The translations under genes and the position numbers were made by a program. Positions 48,501 to 58,959 of a stretch of DNA of 64,000 bases are shown piece by piece (within the stretch, counting starts at the first letter, position 1; each line of letters opens with the position of its first letter). This stretch comes from Epiperipatus broadwayi. Taxonomy: Eukaryota > Onychophora > Udeonychophora > Euonychophora > Peripatidae. Location of the stretch: positions 1,734,001-1,798,000 of the forward strand of contig JAQFVV010012537.1 in assembly GCA_028023455.1 (NCBI GenBank). Reading direction: 5' to 3'. The notes beneath the pieces are model-generated. The model searched no databases. It had not been told where the DNA came from and worked only from the letters and a program-made list of their open reading frames with translations.

Positions 48501-49642
48501 AGAGAGAGAACTTTATAGCTTATGAAAACTCATAAAATATTTGTTTTTTTCTTACTGGATCAAAATAACAGAATAATATTTTTTCAGTTCAATTTTAAAA
48601 ATAATAAATAAACAAATAAAACCAATGAAAAAAAAATCATCACGTAAAATAAAATTGCTATTAAATTATCATGGACTCATTTAGTGTTAAAAAAAAAAAA
48701 TTTAAAATGGCCTTTTGAAACACATTCAATGAAATTGATTCCATGAGTATTTTATAATTATAAAGCATATATTTTATGATAAGAAAACTACCATATAAGA
48801 TTTGATGAAAATGTTCATAATTCATTGGTCATACCCAGTTTCTCAAATATGAATAATACATTTTATTATTAACACCAGTCAAGATTCAGAACATTTATAT
48901 TTGTTTTTGTAAGGCCTCTGAGTACTATCTTCGATAGATTAAAACTATTTAATTTCCTAATATAATTTCCATATTTTAAAGAAGAATAATAAAAAGCAAT
49001 ATTTATCCATCTTAGCCTTACATACTCTATAGCTAATTTTTACTGTTTTTCATATAGATATAATTCTCTTAATTTTTACAATATAAATTTTATATAAATT
49101 ATGAATTCTGAGGGATTCATCAATGACAACCTAAAACAAATCTTTTGGATTATAAAATCATTAATGCAATTATCCAAACCACTTTGGTAAAATCATTAAT
49201 GATTTTACAACTGGGTATGAACATAAATATCATTATTTCTAAACAATCTTGATGAACTTGTGAAAAAAAAAGATTTTCAGTGCTCAGATAATATAATATT
49301 CATATAAAAATCAATAAACTTTGAAAACTTAAGATCCTAGATTATATAATCAGGATAAATTATAAACGAAGTTGGACAGACAGAAGACTTGAATTACCCT
49401 ACTAACTGTAAAAAATTAAAAAATATTTTTAAATAATTTCAAAAATTTAAAACATTCTATTGTAATTGTAATGAACAAGAAAACATGGCCATATGTGCCT
49501 ATACTATGTAAGCTAGATTTATTGAGAGGCTAAATTTAGAAAGAGCAAGAAATAGATAGACCAAAATGAAATGGTTTGTTTAAACAAAATTGAATATTTT
49601 TGCAACATGACTTTAGCCAAATCTTGGTGATTAGATCTTCTA
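48501..49642. other. A+T-rich stretch without a recognisable gene
   Basis: No homology recognised. A small hairpin built on AAATCATTAATG/CATTAATGATTT lies near 49150-49205. Confidence 0.4.
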
Positions 49643-49650
49643 GATAAATC

Positions 49651-50943
49651 GGTAAATGTTCACTATAACGGTCTATGGTTGTTTGCCCTCTATTGTTTAA
49701 AATTTAAACTAAATTGCTTGAGAATCTGACATGTATGTTATTATATTACAAATAAATTAAAATTTAATCAAATGTAAAAGATAATAATATAAAAAAAAAC
49801 CTTTTGTATGTTGGATTAATTACACGACATTAATTAAAATAATTACTTTTAATTTCTTTGAAAGTTAAGATTTTAAACTGTCTACAACTTAAGAATTTAA
49901 AATAAAAAAGTATATGCTACTGTCTTACAATTACATGAAAATTTATTCAAATGTAAAAGATAATAAAAAAAACATTTACCTTTTTAAATATAATTACGTC
50001 CTATACAGACTAGGAAGTTGGAGACTGCTGACGTTATTGTATGCAGCCCAGCCATCTGAAATAATGTGCGTACACTGTCTACAACTTAAGAATTTAAAAT
50101 AACTACATTTATAGCACATGTGGCAAAAAAAAAGACACCTTATGTGTTCAACGGCGCGAATTACACGCATACATGTACAGTTTTATAGTTACAAAAGATG
50201 TCTGTTACATGCTTAGTACCTGATAGTGAATTTTTAAGCGTTGCTGCTATTCTGGCAGAAGAATGGAATGCCATCTTCGCATCTCAATCAGAAAGGGGTC
50301 TTTCTTTTTCCAAAGTCATCTGCCTCTGGCTGGGCTGCGTACAATAACATCAGCAGTCTCAACAATGGTGTGTATTTGCATTCGGTTGTCGTCCATCAGG
50401 AAAACTTCGTGGATCCCGAAGACCGAGACATACACACCCAGAATATTGAAAACATGTGGATGAGAGCAAAGCGTAAGCTGAAATTCCAATGTGGCACTAG
50501 CAGAGCTTTGTTTTCATCATACCTGCACGAATTTGCCCCCCGGAGTAGATATAGCAATACCACTTTTTTCTCCAACTTCCTAGTCTGTATAGGACGTAAT
50601 TATATTTAAAAAGGTAAATGTTTTTTTTTATTATCTTTTACATTTGAATAAATTTTCATGTAATTGTAAGACAGTAGCATATACTTTTTTATTTTAAATT
50701 CTTAAGTTGTAGACAGTTTAAAATCTTAACTTTCAAAGAAATTAAAAGTAATTATTTTAATTAATGTCCTGTAATTAATCCAACATTCAAAAGGTTTTTT
50801 TTTTTATTATTATCTTTTACATTTGATTAAATTTTAATTTATTTGTAATATAATAACATACATGTCAGATTCTCAAGCAATTTAGTTTAAATTTTAAACA
50901 ATAGAGGGCAAACAACCATAGACTGTTATAGTGAACTTTTACC
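49651..50943 (+). mobile_element. Merlin-like DNA transposon with long inverted arms
   Basis: Terminal sequence GGTAAATGTTCACTATAACG is mirrored at the right end (GTTATAGTGAACTTTTACC). The arms extend about 370 bp (49651-50015 and 50577-50943). An 8-bp direct repeat GATAAATC flanks the element exactly (49643-49650 and 50944-50951). The centre holds a transposase relic of the ISXO2/IS1595 type, which in animals marks the Merlin superfamily; an 8-9 bp duplication fits that family. The left arm also carries an inverted piece of the transposase (about 49995-50066, mirror of about 50310-50365) joined to the arm, and a direct repeat of CTGTCTACAACTTAAG (49878 and 50075). It is a fold-back derivative. 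Confidence 0.85.
50241..50609 (+). pseudogene. Merlin (ISXO2-like) transposase, C-terminal relic
   Basis: A 122-residue open frame. Residues about 30-95 read WAAYNNISSLNNGVYLHSV, VVHQENFVDPEDRDIHTQN, IENMWMRAKRKLK and GTSRALFSSYLHEF. This is the end of the DDE domain shared by ISXO2/IS1595 and Merlin transposases, with the HTQNIExxWxxxK signature in full. The aspartate that normally precedes W (DEWxAY) is G-x here (SGW), a missing catalytic residue. The first 25 residues and the last 20 have no family match, and the frame runs into the right inverted arm. Families usually have about 200-300 residues. The element needs a transposase from elsewhere to move. Confidence 0.8.
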
Positions 50944-50951
50944 GATAAATC

Positions 50952-51690
50952 ATTTATAGCTGTCCTATATATATATATAAGTAAAAGTTTATATATATTT
51001 TTGATGTTAAATATTTAAAGTTCAAAAAGGCATCAAAAGTATTTAAGTATTTATCAATAGTTCTTAATGACTCAACAAAAATATCAGATATTCAAAAATA
51101 CATGTTTAGTTACCTGATACACATTATGTAGTGGAATGACTGATATAATATAGATTATGTAACCATAAATACTTTAAAAGATTAAATTTCAATGTTAAAA
51201 TGTATTCATAATGTTGACTTTTATATATAAAATTTAAAAAATATCAATTTAAAACAAAACTGAAACAGACAACTTACTATAAATAAAAAATTATTTAATA
51301 TAACACCCAGTTTTCATTCCTTATTGGAACTTTATCAAGATGTTTGTATTTTCAAAATCTGCAATTCTACCCAATAGATATTATTTTACATTACATTACA
51401 ATAAATATATTTAATAAAATACATGTAAATAAAAATGATTAAAGTTAATACAATGCTTTTTTCAATATATATATACAAAATAATCTAAAAAAAAAATTAA
51501 ATTATACTTCTAAAGTTTCCAATAATCTAACAATGTCCATTTCTCTTCTAGTTGTGCCTGGACCTTTAACCATGTTTCCATATTTGTTTAAATTTTCTTG
51601 AATATTATATAACCATGTATTGTTAATTAAAAAAAGTTATTAGCCAAAAGATTTTTAGAAAATTATGAAATATCAGTTTGCTAATAATTC
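50952..51690. other. A+T-rich spacer
   Basis: Nothing recognised. Confidence 0.4.
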
Positions 51691-51699
51691 TTACTCGGT

Positions 51700-51930
51700 A
51701 GTGTTCTGTTCTATGATGTCAGCCACTTGACGGTGTTATTTCTAGATAAATTGCTAGAAATATATTGTTTATCATGGCCACAGCCAAGCAGGTAACCTTC
51801 TTTCTATGATAAAACACAGAAAGAGTCTGTTTACTTGGCTGCCGGATACCACTGTGGCTTTTTTCTATGCTAAAAGCACAAAAAAATGCTTTCACTGGCT
51901 GCCGTAGTTGCTTGTGTTACTTATATTATC
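51700..51930 (-). repeat. Tandem modules beyond the Penelope 3' end
   Basis: TTCTATGATAAAACACAGAA and TTCTATGCTAAAAGCACAAA, each followed by a CTGGCTGCCG-type block (51808-51850 and 51868-51910), with a third weaker unit near 51710. Each module can fold on itself (AGCCAAG with CTTGGCT at 51781-51842). Probably the 3' untranslated part of the Penelope-like element. Confidence 0.5.
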
Positions 51931-52045
51931 ATAATAGATAAATAATATAAAAACTATAATGAAAATTATTCTACACGAATAAAACATGATAAACAGAGCA
52001 AAAAAACATTAATTATAAACAACAATTAGCCAAGCACTTTCGATA

Positions 52046-52101
52046 CTGTATACCAGAATCATGGCAACATACTGGAACTGAACGGTTAATATTCCAGTGC
52101 A
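52046..52101 (-). repeat. Penelope-like element, downstream direct repeat
   Basis: 56 bases, matching 54070-54125 except for a few positions (GGCAACAT against GGCGATAT). Both copies encode the last residues of the GIY-YIG protein (HWNINRSVPV), so this is a partial head-to-tail duplication as in pseudo-LTRs of Penelope-like elements. Confidence 0.75.
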
Positions 52102-54086
52102 TGCTGAGCAAAACACTAGTGTTATGCTGATTAATAACATTTTTAGACTTCAAAATAAATCAAGCCTCTCTCAACTTCCTTTTCCGATCATTTGACTCAT
52201 TGCACACAGTAATAATATTTTGAGGATAAAACTCGTGACCATGATTACTTTCATGATTTGAAAAAACAGAATTAACCTGCAAATAACTTTTAGATTTTTT
52301 TGTACTGATAAACATGCTGTTGCAATCGCGTTAAAACATTTGCCTTCGTTTCCCTGAAATAAATAGCATTACAACCAATTTTTTTGCAAATAATAGAATA
52401 AACCACTTCATACTTATTCATTTTTTCTACATTATCCTTTGAATTGTTTATTAATCTATTCAAACACAAAGGGGAATGAAATCCTACATTATAATCTTCA
52501 CTGATAATATTTTTTAATTTCTTACTTATAAGTGGCACATAAGCTAAAAAAAACCACTTTTTGACTGCTTTATTATTTATATCCACTTTATGTTTAAACT
52601 TTAAATTCTGATAAAATAAACACAATTGTCTGTGTAATATAGTTTTTTTTGTATCCCACCCCTATAAAATCATCCATGTATTTATCAATATTATTTTTTG
52701 TATCTGCTTCAAATTTACAAAGATGTAAATCGCGATACAAAAAACACTTAAATCCGGTCATTTAATAATTCAAAAGAACATCCGATGATGGATGTATAAA
52801 ACCTCTTACATTCAATGGTTTAACAAACATTTTATACCCAAACATATTACAGCATTTATATACATTTACATCTAAATACTTTAAGATACCATCATTTTCA
52901 AACTCAATAGTCCATGACAAACCGGAATTCTCATTTAATTCATTGAACATATTCACTATCACATCTTTTGAACCATACACAAAAACATCATCCACAAATC
53001 TTCTATATATTAAATCATAACTCCTTATAAATGGCTCCACAATATGTTTTTCCATTTCTGAAACATAAACTTCACACAATATCACTCACTGCCAATCCCA
53101 TCAGCCAACCATTTTCCATTTGATAATGATCTTTCCATATCTTGCAGTAATATCCCCAGTAATCCATTCCAACACTTCCAAAATAAATCTGGCTTTACAA
53201 GAGTCTACATTATAATCCAACACAAGTTTATTAACTACACTTATTGATTTATTATGGTCCACTGATCCATATAACTCACATACATCCAATGAGGCCATAT
53301 AACCATCATCAACCACCTTGGCAGACTCCAAAATCTAAACAAATTCAAATGTAGAATTAATTGTATATTCGCCAAACTCCACCAAATCTTGTAACCATCT
53401 TGCAACCAATTGTGATGCTTTCTGATAATAACAACCTCCCAAATCCATCATCAACCTTAATGGAACATTCTCCTTATGAACTTTAACATTTGCAATCAAA
53501 CATGGAACAATTGCAGGTGACAGATAAATCCTCAAATATTCATCTATTCTAAATATTTTACCAACACACAATCGCAAAACAATGCAAACAAACTTGTCCT
53601 TATACACTTTTAACTTATAATTCTCAACTTTTTCAAAGTTCAACTTAACAATTTGCTGAGAAATTTTCTCTTTATATATATGTCCATCCATCAACACAAA
53701 TCCTATTGCCTTTATCTTCTTTTGCACAAATAATATTTTTATCTTCAGCAACACTCTGGAATTATTAATTGTTCTATACCACTTCTTATCCTCTGCAAGA
53801 TTATAATAACGATCTTTTAACAATGGAGCAATCTGTTTAATCACCATCTCCTTTTTCTCTGAAAACTCATATGCTGTTTCAATATCTGCAATAATCTCCG
53901 TATTCGGATCCCTCCAACAACAACAAATCTAGGACTGCATTCCAACAAAGATTTAAATTCCATTGACAAATTTTCATTTGATAAATTCACAAAATTATCT
54001 TGTACTTCATTATAAATTATTACATTTTGTTTCCTCGCTAAAAAAATTAAATTTATTCTCAAATTTATGCTGTATACCAGAATCAT
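52060..54086 (-). pseudogene. Penelope-like retroelement, reverse transcriptase plus GIY-YIG nuclease
   Basis: Read downwards from 54086. N-terminal block FVNLSNENLSMEFKSLLECS (54086-53841). Then IVPCLIANVKVHKENVPLRL near 53480 (the P-x-x-x-x-x-KxHK block). SLDVCELYGSVDHNKSI near 53290 is catalytic motif A. IYRRFVDDVFVYGSKD near 53010 is motif C, with both aspartates intact. LKYLDVNVYKC follows near 52880, and GFIHPSSD near 52790. The nuclease lies at 52430-52100: VYSIICKKIGC, IYFRETKANVLTRLQQHV (YIG reads YFR), SNHESNHGHEF and RKRKLREA ... INQHNT. The order and both domains define a canonical Penelope-like element. Frameshifts split it into five frames. Dead, but almost complete. Confidence 0.9.
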
Positions 54087-54125
54087 GGCGATATACTGGA
54101 ACTGAACGGTTAATATTCCAGTGCA
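54070..54125 (-). repeat. Penelope-like element, upstream direct repeat
   Basis: Second copy of the 56-base repeat, located just before the N-terminal coding block on the minus strand, 2024 bases from the first copy. Confidence 0.75.
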
Positions 54126-54129
54126 CGTC

Positions 54130-54600
54130 AGTGATTAACACAGAATTCACTCCTCAACCGACAAATGAATCAATCACAATATGTAATAATCAAAATAATC
54201 CAATTAATGGCTATGGAACTGAAGGTCAAAACAAATCCAAAGTGTAATCAATAAATGATGAAAGTGAATCAGTTTTACAAGCAAATCAATCAATAAATGA
54301 TGAGGATAAATCAGCACTACAAGAAATTAATTCACACCAGCAAGAAATATTAAAAAAAGTGATTTCCAGAATCATAAACAATCCATAACATTCCTCAAAA
54401 CAACTTTGCAAAATACTACAAACAATCCATAACATCTCTCAAAACAACTTTGCAAAATACTATAGACTACCTTATGCCTTGCCTGCCCCCTATAGACTCG
54501 AAAATAAATGTCATTGCCAAGAGAAAACCAGGCAGACTGCAGAGTTAATGAAGAAGGAAAAATGGAGCAGTGTCTAACGAATTCAGTGAAAATGATATGC
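54130..54600 (+). pseudogene. LINE copy B, ORF1 relic
   Basis: Plus-strand reading gives FTPQPTNESITICNNQN, then INDESESVLQANQSINDED and EINSHQQEILKKVISRI. Polar, N/Q/S-rich, with the internal near-repeat AATCAATAAATGATGA at 54246 and 54285. The same kind of sequence occurs near the right edge of the window (63690-64000), which also precedes or belongs to ORF1 of a related copy. No RNA-binding motif seen. The insertion point next to the Penelope-like repeat is not sharp. Confidence 0.4.
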
Positions 54601-54844
54601 CCTAGACATTAGATTATAAAAAAATAAAAAAGCAAATATGAATTCAATGAATACCAAGTTTTAATGCACTTCAGATGAAGACTTTAGCATGAATAAAAAA
54701 GTAAATGTGTGAGAACTATCGCAGAAGGGAGAGTAAAGTCTCGAGACTTAAAAATTCTTGGTCATAATTTGTAGAAGTTATTTAAGCTACATGGAATTAC
54801 AATCTAGTTACTGCAAAAGGTGTGATTGTTTTTGAGTGACACTA

Positions 54845-57800
54845 TAATGAGAATAAAATTAGGGTCATTAAATATCTGAGAATTAAATTCACCAGAAAAA
54901 AAAACATCAATTAGTAAAATGGATTGAAATTATACAGCCTCATTTTCTAGAGCTACTTGAAATAAAAAATTTATAATAAATCTCACATTAATCTACCTAA
55001 CTATCATAATAATCAAGGATATTCAGAATTCTCCCAAGCATCATTCTCTCCCTCAGCAGGCATAGGAGTAGTGGTAATGAAAATCTGCCCCTTCCTTTCA
55101 TTTAAAATATATATAGATGCACACATTAATTATAACCTAATATCATAAAACAGTTACATTAAATGTAGCATTAGTCTATATATCTCCAAATCATAAAGCA
55201 ATTAATAAAGTTATTAAAACTATAAACTCCAAAATAGCATCCTCACCATATCCAATAATTTTACTTGGTAATTTCAACATGTCATATAATGTATTTATCA
55301 CAAAATGTTTGCACTTACTAGCTATACCCCTCAAGAGTGGAGAAGGTTATCTTCCACAGAATTCAGTCACATTTAATAATGGTAGGTTATCACCATTAAT
55401 TAACCTGGTTTTTTACTCACCAGTGTTGCATCACATGATCAACCTAACAATAAAAAACTCATGTTTATCAGATCATTCTGCAATTATTGTTTCAGTGAAA
55501 AATGATTTTATACACAGATCAATAACATCTATCGGAAAACACAATTAGAGTATTCCTTCCATGGCAAACTCCAGAATATTTATTCTCAGAAATATATCTC
55601 TCTTTTCAAACTTCAAGATATTGAAATGGATTCAGTGCAAACAGTGATTGCCTTTGTTAACATTATTTTATATACAATTGATGACATAACAAATGCCAGC
55701 CCAGCTCCCTCAAGACTTCTAGCTCTTGTAGATGAAACACACAAGATAATCACTAACAGTACAACAAATAAACAAGGCTGTTCAAATGTGATTGCCCTGA
55801 ATAAACTTTATCAATCAGTCTCTGAAGAACTTAGAAAAATATCAGGCAATAAAAAAAAGAAAAATCTTTTTGAGACAGACACACACATGGTCCAGATACT
55901 ATTCGCTGGGCACTGTGACAAAAGCCATCAACTTGCATACCAACAGCAATTAAAATACAAGAAGAAATAAACTCTGGTTGCAATATGTTGCTACCTCTCT
56001 GCACACATTTTAAATTCAAACTTCAAAAAAAGAAAAAATTCACTCCTGCACCATTTTTTCTCAGTAAACCAGAAGAAACAGTATTTACTCCCAAGTTATT
56101 CAAAAATTACCATCAACACCAAACTCCTGTCACCCAGGAATTTGCTGCACAGTAATTTAGCTAACTTTCTAACAAAAAAAGTCTATCATATATATAGATT
56201 ATACCCTATTTTACTAATACCATTTATCAAAAAACATAGCAAAATAACTACATTAAACAATCTAAGGCCCATATCAATGAGCCACTGGGTATCAAACTGC
56301 TAGAATTAATCATTAAAGACAAAATAAAACTCTATCTTATACCTATACTATCTAAAATGCAGTTTGCTAAGAAAGACTCCTCTACAATTCTGTCAGAAAT
56401 AATAAAAAATATAGTCCAGTTGTGATCCAACTGGATATAAAATCAGCATTTGATATGATTCAAATTGATTGTTGAAGCATTAGCAGACACAGCAATACTG
56501 AGCTCCTTAATATATCTAACCACCAATCTTTCTATTAAGTTGATAAATACATATTATGCTTAATGGAAAGAATTCACCCTCTTTTGTACCTTACTGTTCA
56601 ATTCCACAAGGTTTCCTGCTAAATGCTCTCTTTTTTACTATCTATACCATTCCCCTACTGAACAAGATAAAGAAAAAATTATCAGGTATATACATACCTG
56701 GTCTAAAAGCAAACATCTCCTGTATTGCCTACATGGAAGATGTCTCAATTTTTTTAACCTCTAAAAACAGATCTTGACTCTATTAAAAATTCTTAATTTA
56801 TACAATAACAAATTCAAGCTGAAGTTTAACATGGATAAATCTTCTGCTTGGTCAATATATACAGGATGATTTCACACTCAACATTTTAAAGGAAAACCTA
56901 GCTCTTTTGTTGAATTCCCTTCAATTTGAGCAACCTAAAAATGTAACATCAAATACAAGACAAAATTTAAGAATAAAATTGAAAATATAAGTGATTCACT
57001 TCAAAATCTTACCTACCAATGTACTCAAAAGTATCCCTGTTTAATCTATTAATTATGACTCGAATCACATACTATTCTCCAATAATACTATACACTAAAT
57101 CCTTTACTAATAAAATAAATTCATTATGTATAAAGTTGCTGTGGGGAAAAAAGATTGTTTCAATTTCACAAAAACATATTCAAGCTCCTCTAATACAAAA
57201 TGGTTTGGTACTACATTCAATAAATATTTTTAACATTCAAAAGACATTAAATCTTATTTCTGCATGTGCTCATTTATTTCCATACATGAAAGTGTTCTTC
57301 AAGTTTACCCCAAGAGATAATCCACCCCCAGTCAATGGATACTGGAAAAGCCTTGATTGCACTAATTCTCATCATTACAAACTTTACTTATTCACCACCT
57401 CAAAATAAATTTAAATATTGGGATATATACCAGATAATTTGCTCTCTCTTTGTGTTAAATGATAAAAATTCCAACATAAAAATTCTAATTCTGGTCATTA
57501 GAACCTAAATATTATGATTTTCTACTTAAATTAAATCTAAACACTACCAATATTATCCTTCCATAGATACAGAAGGCATTATATAAATACAGAAGACATA
57601 TGCTGGTTATGTCATAGAGAGATTGAGACTCGAGAACACTTTCTTTTTACCTGCTCTACATTTGATAACATTCATTCATCCATACCATCATTGTACAAAC
57701 AAAAAAAATTGTGACTTTCAAATTCTTTTACAATCATTTATGAAAGGTAGCTACGCACATATTCGAGCAAGTATTTTTACATTATTTTCACTATGGTGTA

Positions 57801-58185
57801 CAAAATGCTCCTTCATGTATAACAATAATCAAAAAGATATCAAAATACATTGTGGATCAAAATGGAGCTACTCCACTTAAGGAATGAAAAAATCATATCC
57901 CAAGAGATGTACACTGGTCCTATATTGCAACAACACTCAAAACTATAGCATGAAAAGAGACTAATAAAAGAGAAAACAAAGAGTCTAGTCAGTGTATAAA
58001 ACTGATTGGATGTGTGTGTAAAAAAATGTAAACAAAATTTGTAATCCACATGCATATCCCTTGCTTTTGTTGTCCCCCATCCCAAATTACAATTTTCAAT
58101 TTGTTTATTTTAACTTCAATTTATATGCATGTGGTAAAATAGTTATTAATGTAACTTTTTTCTTGTTAAATGCAATAAAATCCTT
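54845..58185 (+). pseudogene. LINE copy B, endonuclease/reverse transcriptase relic
   Basis: The endonuclease starts near 54855 (KLGSLNI, then LVKWIEIIQPHFLELLEIKN), continues to NSVTFNNGRLSPLINLVFYS and SCLSDHSAIIVSVKN at 55440-55505, the SDHS box. Then the reverse transcriptase: LRPISMS near 56265, PVVIQLDIKSAFDMI near 56420, SFVPYCSIPQGFLLNALFF at 56580, and CIAYMEDVSIFL near 56725, where the FIDD box reads YMED, so the catalytic site is damaged. The thumb follows near 57020-57400. A zinc knuckle CWLCHREIETREHFLFTC lies near 57605. The C-terminal block FMYNNNQKD at 57810 is shared with copy C. Frameshifts and stops throughout. Ends at AATCCTTTTGAAAG before a microsatellite. Confidence 0.8.
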
Positions 58186-58318
58186 TTGAAAGCTGCTGCT
58201 GCTGTTGTTGTTGTGGTTGTTGTTGTTGTTGTTGTTATTATTATTATTATTATTATGATGATGATGATGATGATGATAATGATGATGATGCATCATGATA
58301 ATAATGATAATAAGTCTG
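58186..58318. repeat. Compound trinucleotide tail of LINE B
   Basis: GCT, then GTT, ATT and GAT/AAT-type triplets, with a small inversion (ATGATGATGCATCATGATAAT). Starts directly after CTTTTGAAA. Apparent open frames of poly-V/M/I or poly-H/N are translations of this repeat. Confidence 0.9.
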
Positions 58319-58955
58319 TCATTTTGCCGAAAAAACACAGCAACACATCTTTTATGACTGTTCATTTCTAAATATTACAAGAATCAGCATGCTAAGCCAA
58401 TTCAGGAAGGTCCAAACCATTCACAGGTAATAAATTTTGCATAAAAGGCAATCCATTAAAATGATTAGAGCAGTCACAATGTCATTATATGCATATTGCC
58501 TAGGTGACAACACCAGAAGACAACCCACAACCTCCAACAGATAAAAATTAGGGATTAAATTAACTGCTGCACCTGACATCTTTGTGGATACTTGGTCACT
58601 ATTAAGACAAAAATCTAATTTATAATAATTAATATTTACTGTATTATCTAAATTGAGCTGACAATTTTACAAATATCAAAATTAGGCATTAAACATATAG
58701 CATTGCAAAGAAACAAATAAAAACAATGCACTAAAGAGAAAACTCCAAAATACAAACCAACCAATAGCATGTTTAATAATAACTGGAACAAAACAACAAT
58801 ATTTAACCAGCTAACAATGTTTAACTTCTGAAATACTGGGCCATCGGGATTTTCCAGAGTTCAGATCTTTCGCTAATGACACTGATTATGGCCAAGAAAT
58901 GGAGGGTGAGTAGTGTGCAAGATCACTTTATTTTGACATATATTTCAATTTCTTA
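58319..58955. other. Spacer between LINE B and LINE C
   Basis: No clear coding match. Composition (CCAACCAATAGCATG, ACTGGGCCATCGGG near 58845) is similar to LINE 5' regions in this window, so part may be ORF1 or 5' leader of copy C. Confidence 0.35.
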
Positions 58956-58959
58956 TTAA

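Noticed and set aside
58105-58371. Open frames rich in H/N, or in V/M/I, on both strands
   Set aside because: They are translations of the trinucleotide tail of LINE B; every frame of such a repeat stays open.
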